Of a stretch of DNA of 32,389 bases, positions 7,664 through 14,997 are shown one piece after another. Positions within the stretch are counted from its first letter, which is position 1. Every line of letters starts with the position of its first letter. Position numbers and translations under genes: made by a program. The notes beneath the pieces are model-generated. The model was not told the origin of the DNA, searched no databases, and was given only the letters and a program-made list of their open reading frames with translations. This stretch comes from Elioraea rosea (GTDB lineage Bacteria > Pseudomonadota > Alphaproteobacteria > Acetobacterales > Acetobacteraceae). The stretch lies in contig NZ_VFAC01000040.1 of the NCBI RefSeq assembly GCF_007644105.1, forward strand, positions 1 through 32,389, read 5' to 3'.

Positions 7664-8806
7664 ATGATGGGAACCCACCCGCATTTCGGTCCTGAGGAGT
7701 TCGCCGCCCGTCTCGGGAGGCTGAAAGCGAGGCTCGCAGAGAAGGGCGTCGCGGTCGCGCTGTTCGACGAAGTCGAGGCGATGACCTGGATCAGCGGCTA
7801 CGGCAACTCCGAGAACCGTTGGCGCTGCGTCGGCATCCCGCTCGAGGGCGAGCCGTTCTTCCTGATTCGCGCGCTCGATGCCACGCCGTGCCGCGATCGC
7901 TCCTGGATAAGCGACATCCCGACCTTCCGCGACTGGGAGGACCCGATGCCTGTTCTGGCCGAGGCGCTGGCAAAGCGCGGCCTGGACAGCGCGACGATCG
8001 GGCTCGATTTCGGCAGCTACTGCATGCCGCTCGCGCGGTTCGAAGCGCTCAAGGCGGCGCTGCCGCGGGCGCGCTTCGTCGATCTCGGCCCGGTGGTGTG
8101 GGAACTTCGGCTCATCAAATCCGAGGCCGAGGTCGCGCTCCTGCGCCAGGCTTCGGCCATCGCGGACGAGGCGCTTGCCCGCGCCGCTCGGGCATGCGTT
8201 CCAGGCGCGAGCCAGCGCGACGCCGCGCGCATCGCATCCTCCTGCTACATCGAGATGGGCGGCGACCCGAGCCATGTCGGCCCGATCACGGCCGGCAAGG
8301 GCTGGGACTTCCTGCACGGCCACCTCACCGGCACGCCGCTCGCGCAGGGCGATGTGGTGCATATCGAGCTGACGCCGCGGGTTGCCGGCTACAGCGCGCG
8401 GGTGATGCGCTGCGTCTCCGTCGGGCCGGTGCCGGAGGCGCTTGCGAAGGCCTGCGCGACGCTGGCTGACCTGCAGGACCGGCAGATCGCAGCGCTTCGG
8501 CCCGGCGCGGTCGCGCGCGACGTCGATGCCATCCTGCGCGACGGCGTGCTGGAAGCGGGCCTGCGGCCGGGCTTTGACAACATCACCGGCTACACGCTCG
8601 GCCTCTACGCGCAGATGGGCCCCCGCACCTCCGACTTCACGCGCATTTTCCACCCCAGGGCCGAGTGGGTGATCGAGCCCGGAATGGTGTTCCACATGTA
8701 CGTCTCCGCTGCCGGCGCTTCGCTGAGCGAAACCGTTCTCGTCACCGAGAACGGGCCGGAACGTCTGACGCATACGCCTCGCCGCATCCTGGTGGGCGGG
8801 GCTTGA
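7664..8806 (+). CDS. M24 (creatinase/aminopeptidase P-like) protein lacking metal ligands
   Basis: A 380-residue pita-bread-fold protein: an N-terminal creatinase-type domain (about 10-145), a linker with ELRLIKSEAEVALLRQAS (the typical domain boundary), and the C-terminal M24 domain (about 155-375). Motif alignment by eye shows all five canonical metal ligands changed: the first Asp is E235 (HIELTPR), the second R246 (GYSARVMR), the His is Y310, the first Glu is about Y346 and the last Glu is S355 (SETVLVTENG). Creatinase keeps this fold without metal and cleaves a guanidino C-N bond. H218 and H220 in LHGHLTG and E235 are candidate catalytic residues (inference). A metallopeptidase function is unlikely. 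Two in-frame ATGs occur (7664, 7667) after GAAGGTGA; the second has the better spacing. It is in the middle of an amine-oxidising operon. Confidence 0.85.
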   Translation: MMGTHPHFGPEEFAARLGRLKARLAEKGVAVALFDEVEAMTWISGYGNSENRWRCVGIPLEGEPFFLIRALDATPCRDRSWISDIPTFRDWEDPMPVLAEALAKRGLDSATIGLDFGSYCMPLARFEALKAALPRARFVDLGPVVWELRLIKSEAEVALLRQASAIADEALARAARACVPGASQRDAARIASSCYIEMGGDPSHVGPITAGKGWDFLHGHLTGTPLAQGDVVHIELTPRVAGYSARVMRCVSVGPVPEALAKACATLADLQDRQIAALRPGAVARDVDAILRDGVLEAGLRPGFDNITGYTLGLYAQMGPRTSDFTRIFHPRAEWVIEPGMVFHMYVSAAGASLSETVLVTENGPERLTHTPRRILVGGA

Positions 8807-8817
8807 GGGAGAAGGCA

Positions 8818-9201
8818 ATGTTCGAGGTCGTCGACACAGGCATCGCCCCGTCAAAGGGCCCGATCAGCGGAACGGTGCGGAAGGGTGATCTCCTTCTCAC
8901 CGCGCAGATCCCGAAGGATCCCGCGACCGGCGCGATCGTGCAGGGCGACATCACGGTGCAGACGACGCGGACGCTCGCCAATCTCCGCCAGGCCGTCGAG
9001 GCGGCGGGCGGTAGCCTTGCCGACGTGATGATGGTGCAGGTGTACCTGACCGATTCGGCCGATGCCCCGGCGATGAATGCGGTCTGGGCCGAGACCTTCG
9101 CGAAGCCCTATCCCTGCCGCGCGACCGTGGTGGTGAAGGAGCTACTCGCGCCCGGCATGCGCATCGAGATCGTCGCAACCGCGCATCTCGGCCGCGGTTG
9201 A
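8818..9201 (+). CDS. RidA-family enamine/imine deaminase
   Basis: A 127-residue RidA (YjgF/YER057c/UK114) protein, the usual length. It has the family core: SGTVRKGDLLLTAQIP, TRTLANLRQAVEAAGGSLADVM, VYLTDSADAPAMNAVWAETF, then YPCRATVVVKELLAPGMRIEIVATA. R101 corresponds to the catalytic arginine (Arg105 in E. coli RidA) and E117 lies in the matching IEI strand. RidA proteins hydrolyse reactive 2-aminoacrylate and other imines to keto acids and ammonia. Here the gene sits between the M24-like and DadA-like genes, within an operon containing two imine-forming FAD enzymes, so detoxifying or completing their reaction is a natural role. Good ribosome site GGGAGAAGG before the ATG. Confidence 0.93.
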   Translation: MFEVVDTGIAPSKGPISGTVRKGDLLLTAQIPKDPATGAIVQGDITVQTTRTLANLRQAVEAAGGSLADVMMVQVYLTDSADAPAMNAVWAETFAKPYPCRATVVVKELLAPGMRIEIVATAHLGRG

Positions 9202-9202
9202 G

Positions 9203-10450
9203 ATGGACGCCTCGCGCAGCGTCGTCGTCGTCGGCGCGGGCGTCGCCGGAACCTCCACCGCGCTCTATCTCGCGCGCGCGGGCTTCTCCGTCACGGTGCT
9301 CGATCCTCTCGGGCCCGCCGGCGGAACCTCGTTCGGGAATGCCGGGCTGCTCAGCGCCAACACGGTGGTACCGATCGCCCTGCCGGGCATGCTTCGGAAG
9401 GTACCGGGATGGCTCGCCGACCCGACAGGGCCCGTCACCGTGCGCGCAGCCTACCTGCCGCGTGCGGCGGGCTGGCTCTGGCGCTGGGTTCAGGCCGGCA
9501 GGCTCGATCGCGTCCAGGCGATCTCGGATGCGATGGCGAAGCTGCATGCACCGGCCTTCGACTGCTGGAAGGAGTTGCTCGGCGACAGCCTGTACCGCGA
9601 CCTGATCCGCCAGACGGGCCAGGTCCAGGTGTGGGAGGGCAAGGGCGAGAGCACCTCCGCCGCCGTCGAGCGTTCGCTGCGCGAGCGGCACGGCATCAAG
9701 GCCGAGGTGCTCGGCGCGGATGACCTCCGCCAGCTCTTCCCCGGCATCGCGCGCACGATCACGCGCGGCCTTCTCGTTCCCGGCAACGGCCATACGGTGA
9801 GCCCGGCACGGCTCGTGCGCACGCTTGCCGAGCTTCTTCTGGCGGAGGGCGGGGCGATCGTTCCGGAGAAGGCGCTGAAGCTCATCCCGCGCGAAGGCGG
9901 CGGCTGGACGGTGATGACCAACGTCGCCAACCGCCATGCCGCGCATGTCGTCGTCGCTGGCGGCGCATGGTCGCGCGCGCTGCTCGATCCGCTCCGCATA
10001 CGCGTGCCGCTCGAGACCGAGCGGGGCTACCACGCCGCCCTGCCCTCGCCGAGCGTGGAGCCTCGCCTGCCCATCCTGCAGAAGAGCCGTGGCTTCGGTC
10101 TGACGCCGATGGAGGACGGCTTGCGCATCGCGGGCACTGTCGAGATCGCCGGCCTCGATGCCGCCCCCGACGAGGGGCGCGCGCGCATCCTGCTCGACCA
10201 TGCGCGCGCGCTGTTTCCCGGCCTGGACGGCGGCGAGCCACGGCTATGGCTCGGGTTCCGGCCCTCGACGCCGGACAGCCTGCCGATTCTTGGCCCCGCG
10301 GGCGCGAGACCCGGGCTGCATCTCTGTCTGGGCCACGGGCATTTCGGCATGACAGGCGGGCCGCCAAGCGGCAGGCTCGTCGCACGAATGATCGCCGGCG
10401 ACGCACCGCAGATCGACGCCGCGCCCTACGCGGCATCGCGCTTCGCATGA
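9203..10450 (+). CDS. FAD-dependent D-amino acid dehydrogenase-like oxidoreductase (DadA family)
   Basis: A 415-residue DAO-superfamily flavoprotein. It starts with VVVVGAGVAGTSTALYLARAG (GAGVAG at 11-16) and an acidic residue at the end of the second strand (LDPLG), then GGTSFGNAGLLS, the DadA-type continuation. It contains the mid-domain GLLVPGNGHTVSPARLVRTL, the late LWLGFRPSTPDSLPILGPAG and the FAD-proximal LCLGHGHFGMTGGPPSGRLV, all as in small-subunit D-amino acid dehydrogenases. These oxidise D-amino acids, or in relatives hydroxyproline or opines, to imino acids. The gene begins 1 nt after the ridA stop, indicating coupled translation. The exact substrate is unknown; a D-amino acid or N-alkyl amino acid is most plausible. 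Confidence 0.9.
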   Translation: MDASRSVVVVGAGVAGTSTALYLARAGFSVTVLDPLGPAGGTSFGNAGLLSANTVVPIALPGMLRKVPGWLADPTGPVTVRAAYLPRAAGWLWRWVQAGRLDRVQAISDAMAKLHAPAFDCWKELLGDSLYRDLIRQTGQVQVWEGKGESTSAAVERSLRERHGIKAEVLGADDLRQLFPGIARTITRGLLVPGNGHTVSPARLVRTLAELLLAEGGAIVPEKALKLIPREGGGWTVMTNVANRHAAHVVVAGGAWSRALLDPLRIRVPLETERGYHAALPSPSVEPRLPILQKSRGFGLTPMEDGLRIAGTVEIAGLDAAPDEGRARILLDHARALFPGLDGGEPRLWLGFRPSTPDSLPILGPAGARPGLHLCLGHGHFGMTGGPPSGRLVARMIAGDAPQIDAAPYAASRFA

Positions 10451-10484
10451 TCCCGCAACGACGGAAGCAGAACGGGAGTTCACG

Positions 10485-11558
10485 ATGAGGAAGCCAACAG
10501 GACCCTTCACCCTTAGCCGCCGCAGCCTGGTCGCAGCCGCCGCGGTCGCGCCGCTCGCGAGCCCGGGCGTGCTGCGCGGCCAGACTGCTGGCGAGGTCAT
10601 CGTCCGCACGCCCGGCGGCGTCTATGACGACGTGATGCGCCGGCATGTCTACGATCCGTTCACCAAGGAGACGGGCATCCGCGTCCAGCCTGTCGCGGCC
10701 ACCGTGGCGCGGCTGCTTGCGATGTTCCGCGCCAACAACGTCGAGCTCGACCTGATCGACACCGGCGATGGCCCGCTGGTCACGCTCGAGCGTATGGGCG
10801 CTCTCGCGCCCATCGCCTACGACCAGTGGCACTGGACCAGGCCCGACGACATCGTGCGCGAGGTGCGCCACGAGTATCGCTGCGCCAACTTCATCTATGC
10901 CACCGTGCTCGCCTACAACCGCGAGAGCTTCCCGAACGGGACGCATCCCAAGAGCTGGGCGGAGTTCTGGGATGGCGCGAAGTTCCCCGGGCCGCGCATG
11001 CTGGCAGACATGGCCTCGGGCCAGCCGAACCTCGAGTTCGCCCTGATCGCGGACGGCGTGTCGAAGGACCAGCTCTACCCGCTCGACATCGATCGCGCCT
11101 TCCGCTCCCTCTCCCGCGTGAAGCCGCATATCCGCAAGTTCTGGGACACGGGCGCGCTCTCTGCGCAGATGCTGTCCGACAAGGAAGTGGTGCTCGGCTC
11201 TGTCTGGAACGGCCGCGTCCAGACAATCATCGACCGCGGTGCGCCGCTCGGCATCGAGTGGAACCAGCACATGATCCAGACCCAGGCGCTCGCGGTGTTC
11301 AAGGGTGCGCGGAACGGTGCCAACGCGCAGAAGCTCATCGACTTCATGCTGCGCCCGGAGAGCCAGGCCGGCTACGCGCGCGAGCTCATCTATGGCCCGA
11401 CGAACGTTAAGGCGTTCGATCTCCTGCCGGCAGACCAGCTCGCGCGCATGCCGGGAAGCCCCAACTCGCGCGAGAGCGGCTTCTTCAACAACGTGCCGTG
11501 GTGGGAGGACAACCGCGACCGTGTGAACCGCGCCTGGTCGCGCTGGATCCTCGGCTGA
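10485..11558 (+). CDS. Polyamine-type ABC transporter substrate-binding protein
   Basis: A 357-residue extracytoplasmic solute-binding protein of the PotD/PotF class. The N-terminus has a twin-arginine-like signal (LSRRSLVAAAAVAPLAS), then EVIVRTPGGVYDDVMRRHVYDPFTKETGI, the usual first strand and helix of family 1-like binding proteins. Later segments include YNRESFPNGTHPKSWAEFWD, VVLGSVWNGRVQ and FMLRPESQAGYARE, which are characteristic of spermidine/putrescine-class receptors. It overlaps the ATPase gene by one base (TGATG) and heads a complete importer cassette. PotD-class receptors also recognise opines, GABA and other amines, so the ligand is only loosely predicted. It is probably an amine- or amino acid-like substrate of the oxidoreductases encoded upstream. 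Confidence 0.92.
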   Translation: MRKPTGPFTLSRRSLVAAAAVAPLASPGVLRGQTAGEVIVRTPGGVYDDVMRRHVYDPFTKETGIRVQPVAATVARLLAMFRANNVELDLIDTGDGPLVTLERMGALAPIAYDQWHWTRPDDIVREVRHEYRCANFIYATVLAYNRESFPNGTHPKSWAEFWDGAKFPGPRMLADMASGQPNLEFALIADGVSKDQLYPLDIDRAFRSLSRVKPHIRKFWDTGALSAQMLSDKEVVLGSVWNGRVQTIIDRGAPLGIEWNQHMIQTQALAVFKGARNGANAQKLIDFMLRPESQAGYARELIYGPTNVKAFDLLPADQLARMPGSPNSRESGFFNNVPWWEDNRDRVNRAWSRWILG

Positions 11559-12631
11559 TGCAGGCTGGTTCCGCGGCGGTCGTTCTCGAGACCGTCACGA
11601 AACGCTACGGGGCCGACACGGTTGTGGATGCCGTGTCGGTCTCGATCGCGCAAGGCGAGTTCTTCACGCTCCTCGGCCCCTCGGGCAGCGGCAAGACGAC
11701 GACGCTGAACATGCTTGCCGGCTTCGCCGAGCCCGATGGTGGACGCGTGCTGCTGGCCGGCAGGGACGTGACGCGCGCCGCGCCGCGCGAGCGCGGCCTC
11801 GGCATGGTGTTCCAGAACTACGCGATCTTCCCGCATCTGGACACGTTCGAGAACGTCGCCTTCCCCTTGCGCGTGAAGAAGGCGCCGAAGCGCGAGGTCG
11901 AGACACGCGTCGCCGACGCGCTCGCGATGGTCAAGCTCACCGGCTTCGAGCGCCGCTACGCGCGGCAGCTCTCCGGCGGGCAGCAGCAGCGCGTCGCGCT
12001 CGCCCGCGCCATCGTCGCGCACCCGTCGGTCGTGCTGATGGATGAGCCCCTGGGCGCGCTCGACAAGAACCTGCGCTACCACATGCAGGTCGAGATCAAG
12101 GAGATCCAGCGCCGCCTCGGCATGACGGTCGTCTACGTCACGCACGACCAGGAGGAGGCGCTGACGATGTCCGACCGCATCGCCATCATGAATGGCGGCC
12201 GCATTGTACAGATGGGTCCGCCTCGCGACGTCTACGAGGCGCCGGAGAACGCGTTCGTCGGCCGCTTCCTCGGCGAGGCGAACCTCATTCCCGCGCGTCG
12301 CGACGGTTTGGCCGTGGCAAGCGAAGGCGGAGCGCTGCTCGAATCCGCGCATGGCAGCCTCGGTGCAGAGGGCGGCTTCCTGTTCGTCCGCCCCGAGAAG
12401 GTCGCCGTTGCGCCAGAAGCCGGAACGGCGCCAGGCGGCCCGAACCGCATCGCCGGGCGCGTGCGCTTCGCGGGCTTCCTCGGCAACGTCCTCCGCTACG
12501 AGGTCGACACGGACCAGGCCGGTTCCCTAATCGCCGATCTCGTCAACGGTCCCGGCGCGGTGCTGCATGCGGCGGGCGACACGGTGGTCCTTTCCTGGAG
12601 CCGGGAGGATTGCCGGCTCCTGCCGGGCTAG
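11558..12631 (+). CDS. ABC transporter ATP-binding protein (PotA-like)
   Basis: A 357-residue importer ATPase with every NTPase motif: Walker A GPSGSGKTT (40-48), Q-loop VFQNYAIFPHL, signature LSGGQQQR (138-145), Walker B VVLMDEPLGALD (158 on), and the switch His in VTHDQEEAL (H196). The C-terminal third (about 250-357) is a TOBE regulatory domain, as in PotA and related CUT1/polyamine ATPases. The start ATG overlaps the stop of the binding-protein gene (TGATG), so the 20 upstream in-frame codons that lie inside that gene are not used. It energises the two permeases encoded directly downstream. Confidence 0.95.
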   Translation: MQAGSAAVVLETVTKRYGADTVVDAVSVSIAQGEFFTLLGPSGSGKTTTLNMLAGFAEPDGGRVLLAGRDVTRAAPRERGLGMVFQNYAIFPHLDTFENVAFPLRVKKAPKREVETRVADALAMVKLTGFERRYARQLSGGQQQRVALARAIVAHPSVVLMDEPLGALDKNLRYHMQVEIKEIQRRLGMTVVYVTHDQEEALTMSDRIAIMNGGRIVQMGPPRDVYEAPENAFVGRFLGEANLIPARRDGLAVASEGGALLESAHGSLGAEGGFLFVRPEKVAVAPEAGTAPGGPNRIAGRVRFAGFLGNVLRYEVDTDQAGSLIADLVNGPGAVLHAAGDTVVLSWSREDCRLLPG

Positions 12632-12637
12632 GCCGCC

Positions 12638-13477
12638 ATGCCGCTCTCGCGCCTCGGCGCCCTGCTGCTGCTCGCGCCATCGATCCTGCTGCTCGTCTTC
12701 GTGTTCCTCGGGCCGATCGGCTGGTTCCTGGTTGGCTCCTTCGCCGAGCTCGGCTCGCTCGCCGAGATCTGGGAGGAGACGCGCGCGGTCGTCGGTTCGC
12801 GAGCCGTCGCGCTCGCCATTGCCAACACGAATTGGATCGCGCTTCAGGTCACGTTCTTCGTGCTGCTGATCGGCTATCCGCTCGCCTATGCGTTGAACCG
12901 CGCGCGCGGCCTGGCCTTCAGCCTGATCATCATCGCGATCGTGCTTCCGTACTTCACCAGCGTGATCGTGCGCACCTATGCGTGGATGGTGATCCTCGGG
13001 CGGAACGGAATCATCAACCAGATGCTGCTCGGCCTCGGCATCGTCTCCGAACCGCTCGAACTGATGTACAATCGTCTCGGCGTCGTTATCGGCATGACAT
13101 ACGTCCTGCTGCCATACATGGTGCTGACGCTCTATGCCGCGATGAAGGCGGTCGACCCCCGGCTGCTTCAGGCTGCGGAGGGCATGGGGGCCTCGCGCCT
13201 CGGCGTGTTCCTGCGCGTGTTTTTGCCGCTGACGATGCACGGCGTGATCGCTGGAAGCCTGATCGTGTTCATCCTCGCGATCGGCTTCTTCGTCACGCCA
13301 GCGCTGATGGGAGGGCCGTCCGACATCATGATCGCGATGCTGATCGAGCGGGAGATCGAGCTGACACAGAACTGGCCGGTGGCGGCGATGATGACCGTGG
13401 TGCTGCTCGTGGTTACGCTTGTGCTCTACGCGATCTATGCCCGCTTCACCGGCGGGCGCACAGGGTTTGCGCGATGA
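12638..13477 (+). CDS. ABC transporter permease (PotB-like)
   Basis: A 279-residue inner-membrane permease with about six transmembrane segments. The first hydrophobic helix is at about 7-34, then segments near 66-87, 93-118, 146-168, 201-226 and 246-268. The cytoplasmic EAA loop, which docks to the ATPase, is visible as AAEGMGASRLGVFLRVFLP (179-197). Wording such as LPYFTSVIVRTYAWMVILG is typical of PotB/PotH-type polyamine permeases. The gene starts 6 nt after the ATPase stop and ends with an ATGA overlap with the next permease gene, so the two should form the heterodimeric channel. Confidence 0.94.
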   Translation: MPLSRLGALLLLAPSILLLVFVFLGPIGWFLVGSFAELGSLAEIWEETRAVVGSRAVALAIANTNWIALQVTFFVLLIGYPLAYALNRARGLAFSLIIIAIVLPYFTSVIVRTYAWMVILGRNGIINQMLLGLGIVSEPLELMYNRLGVVIGMTYVLLPYMVLTLYAAMKAVDPRLLQAAEGMGASRLGVFLRVFLPLTMHGVIAGSLIVFILAIGFFVTPALMGGPSDIMIAMLIEREIELTQNWPVAAMMTVVLLVVTLVLYAIYARFTGGRTGFAR

Positions 13478-14274
13478 GCGGCTCGCCGCTGCGCAGGACG
13501 CTCGAGCGCGCGCTGGTCGTGCTGATCTGCGCCGGGCTGCTCGCGCCGATCCTCGTCGTGATCATCGCCTCCTTCTCGGGGGACGGGTACCTGAAGTTTC
13601 CGCCCGAGACATTCTCGCTGCGCTGGTACGAGCGGTTCCTCGGCGATCAGCGCTGGCGGACGGCGATCCTCAATTCCGTCGTCGTGGCGGCGATGACCTG
13701 CGTCCTCGCCACCTTCCTCGGCTTCATCGCGGCCTATGCGATGATGCGCGCAGGCTTCCGCGGCAAGCAGGTTCTCGCCGCCCTGCTGCTCACGCCGCTG
13801 ATCGTGCCGCACGTCGTGACGGCGATCGCGATCTACTACATCTCCGCCCCGCTCGGGCTCATCGGCTTCCGCCCGTGGGTGGCGATCGCCCACACGGTCG
13901 TCGCGTTGCCGGTGGTGCTGGTTATTCTCCAATCGGCGATGCAGACGGTCGATCCCAACTTCGAGCGGGCGGCGATGGTGTTCGGCTGCACGCGGTTCGG
14001 AGTGTTCCGCCGGGTCGTGCTGCCGCTGGCCCTGCCGGGCGTCGTGTCCGCCGCGCTGTTCGCCTTCCTCACCTCGTTCGACGAGGTGGTGATCGCGCTG
14101 TTCCTCTCCGGCATCCGGGGCGAGACGCTGCCGGTGCGTATCTGGAACAGCCTCCATCTGGAGGTCGAGCCGACCATCGCGGCCGTCAGCACGCTCCTGA
14201 TCGCGGTCACCGTCGTCGCGCTGCTCATCGACTACCTGGTGCGGCGCGATCGCGCGGCGACATCCGGACGCTGA
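13474..14274 (+). CDS. ABC transporter permease (PotC-like)
   Basis: A 266-residue membrane permease, the second subunit of the importer. It starts MSGSPLRRTLERALVVLIC, followed by the periplasmic FPPETFSLRWYERFLGD segment, which is characteristic of PotC/PotI proteins. The EAA loop is FERAAMVFGCTRFGVFRRVVLPLALPGV, about residues 165-192. Six transmembrane segments are expected. The ATG at 13474 overlaps the potB-like TGA (ATGA). The open frame upstream of this start runs antiphase through the preceding permease gene and is not coding. It is the last gene of the rightward operon; no obvious terminator precedes the convergent tRNA gene. Confidence 0.94.
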   Translation: MSGSPLRRTLERALVVLICAGLLAPILVVIIASFSGDGYLKFPPETFSLRWYERFLGDQRWRTAILNSVVVAAMTCVLATFLGFIAAYAMMRAGFRGKQVLAALLLTPLIVPHVVTAIAIYYISAPLGLIGFRPWVAIAHTVVALPVVLVILQSAMQTVDPNFERAAMVFGCTRFGVFRRVVLPLALPGVVSAALFAFLTSFDEVVIALFLSGIRGETLPVRIWNSLHLEVEPTIAAVSTLLIAVTVVALLIDYLVRRDRAATSGR

Positions 14275-14314
14275 CCGCGCCGGTCGGAAGAGTTGCGGGA
14301 TGCCGGGGAGTGTC

Positions 14315-14389
14315 TGGTAGCGGCGGACGGATTTGAACCGCCGACCAAGGGATTATGATTCCCCTGCTCTACCGCTGAGCTACGCCGCC
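14315..14389 (-). tRNA. tRNA-Met (anticodon CAT)
   Basis: A 75-nt cloverleaf with the CCA encoded. Acceptor GGCGGCG pairs with CGCCGCT (one G-U), the D arm is GCTC-AGCGGTA-GAGC, the anticodon stem GGGGA/TCCCT encloses loop ATCATAA (anticodon CAT), the T arm is GGCGG-TTCAAAT-CCGTC, the discriminator is A. The standard first pair and lack of the three G-C pairs below the anticodon exclude initiator tRNA-fMet. It resembles alphaproteobacterial elongator tRNA-Met; tRNA-Ile2 with a lysidine-modified CAT anticodon cannot be fully excluded by sequence alone. Confidence 0.95.
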
Positions 14390-14402
14390 ACCAAGGCGCG
14401 CG

Positions 14403-14431
14403 GGATAGCCCCCGGACGCCTTTGGTGTCAA
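14403..14431 (-). promoter_or_regulatory. Sigma-70-type promoter of the tRNA-Met gene
   Basis: On the minus strand a perfect TTGACA (-35, bases 14431-14426) is followed by a 17-nt spacer and CTATCC (-10, bases 14408-14403). Transcription would begin near 14396, about 7 nt before the tRNA 5' end. An imperfect inverted repeat (CACCAAGGCG ... CGCCTTTGGTG, about 14389-14427) spans the same region. Confidence 0.65.
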
Positions 14432-14556
14432 TCCGCCACGCCGCATGGCGGCCTCGCCGCGCGCCGCGACGCGTGCCGGGAGGGGCGCCTCGACCGCCGG
14501 TGGACCGGGCGGTCGCGATCGCCTACCACCATCGCCAACCGTTGAGGAGAGAGCCC

Positions 14557-14982
14557 ATGCCGAGCCTGACGCTCGAGGACGCGAACCGGCTGATCGAGGC
14601 CGCCCTGGCCAAGGGCCGGGAACTCGGCTGCAAGCCGCTGACGGTTGCGGTGCTCGATGCCTCCGCGACGCTGCTCGCGTTCCAGCGCCAGGCGCCCTCG
14701 GGCCTCGCGCGGCCGGAGGTTGCGATCGGCAAGGCGCGGGCCTCCCTCGCGCTCGGCGTCTCGTCGCGCAGGATCGGCGAGATGGCAGCGACCCGGCCGC
14801 ACTTCATCCAGGGCGTGATAGCGTCCTCGCCAGGCCCCTTCGTGCCGGTGCCAGGAGCGGCGCTGATCGTCGAGAATGGCGAGACGGTCGGCGCCGTCGG
14901 CATCTCGGGCGATACGAGCGACAACGACGAGGCATGCGCAGCGGCAGGCGTCGCTGCGATCGGCCGCGAGGCAGTCGTCTGA
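14557..14982 (+). CDS. GlcG/HbpS-family (heme-binding-like) protein
   Basis: A 141-residue small alpha/beta protein of the GlcG/HbpS (formerly DUF336) family. Typical features in order: LTLEDANRLIEAALAKGRELG at the N-terminus, VAVLDASATLLAFQRQ, IGKARASLALGVSSR, then GAALIVENGETVGAVGISGDTSDNDEACAAAG near the C-terminus. Members include the heme-binding sensor HbpS and GlcG of glycolate loci, and many are found in catabolic operons with no known activity. No signal peptide is present here. Start: ATG 14557 with a GAGGAGAGA ribosome site; upstream in-frame codons are low-complexity arginine-rich sequence. It is a single gene between the tRNA and the converging tyrS. Heme binding is not shown by the sequence. 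Confidence 0.88.
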   Translation: MPSLTLEDANRLIEAALAKGRELGCKPLTVAVLDASATLLAFQRQAPSGLARPEVAIGKARASLALGVSSRRIGEMAATRPHFIQGVIASSPGPFVPVPGAALIVENGETVGAVGISGDTSDNDEACAAAGVAAIGREAVV

Positions 14983-14997
14983 GCCCCGGGAGACCGC

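Noticed and set aside
7664-8806. Xaa-Pro aminopeptidase function
   Set aside because: None of the five metal ligands of M24 peptidases is present at the expected positions.
14315-14389. Initiator tRNA-fMet
   Set aside because: The anticodon stem lacks the three consecutive G-C pairs at its base and the acceptor end is of the elongator type.
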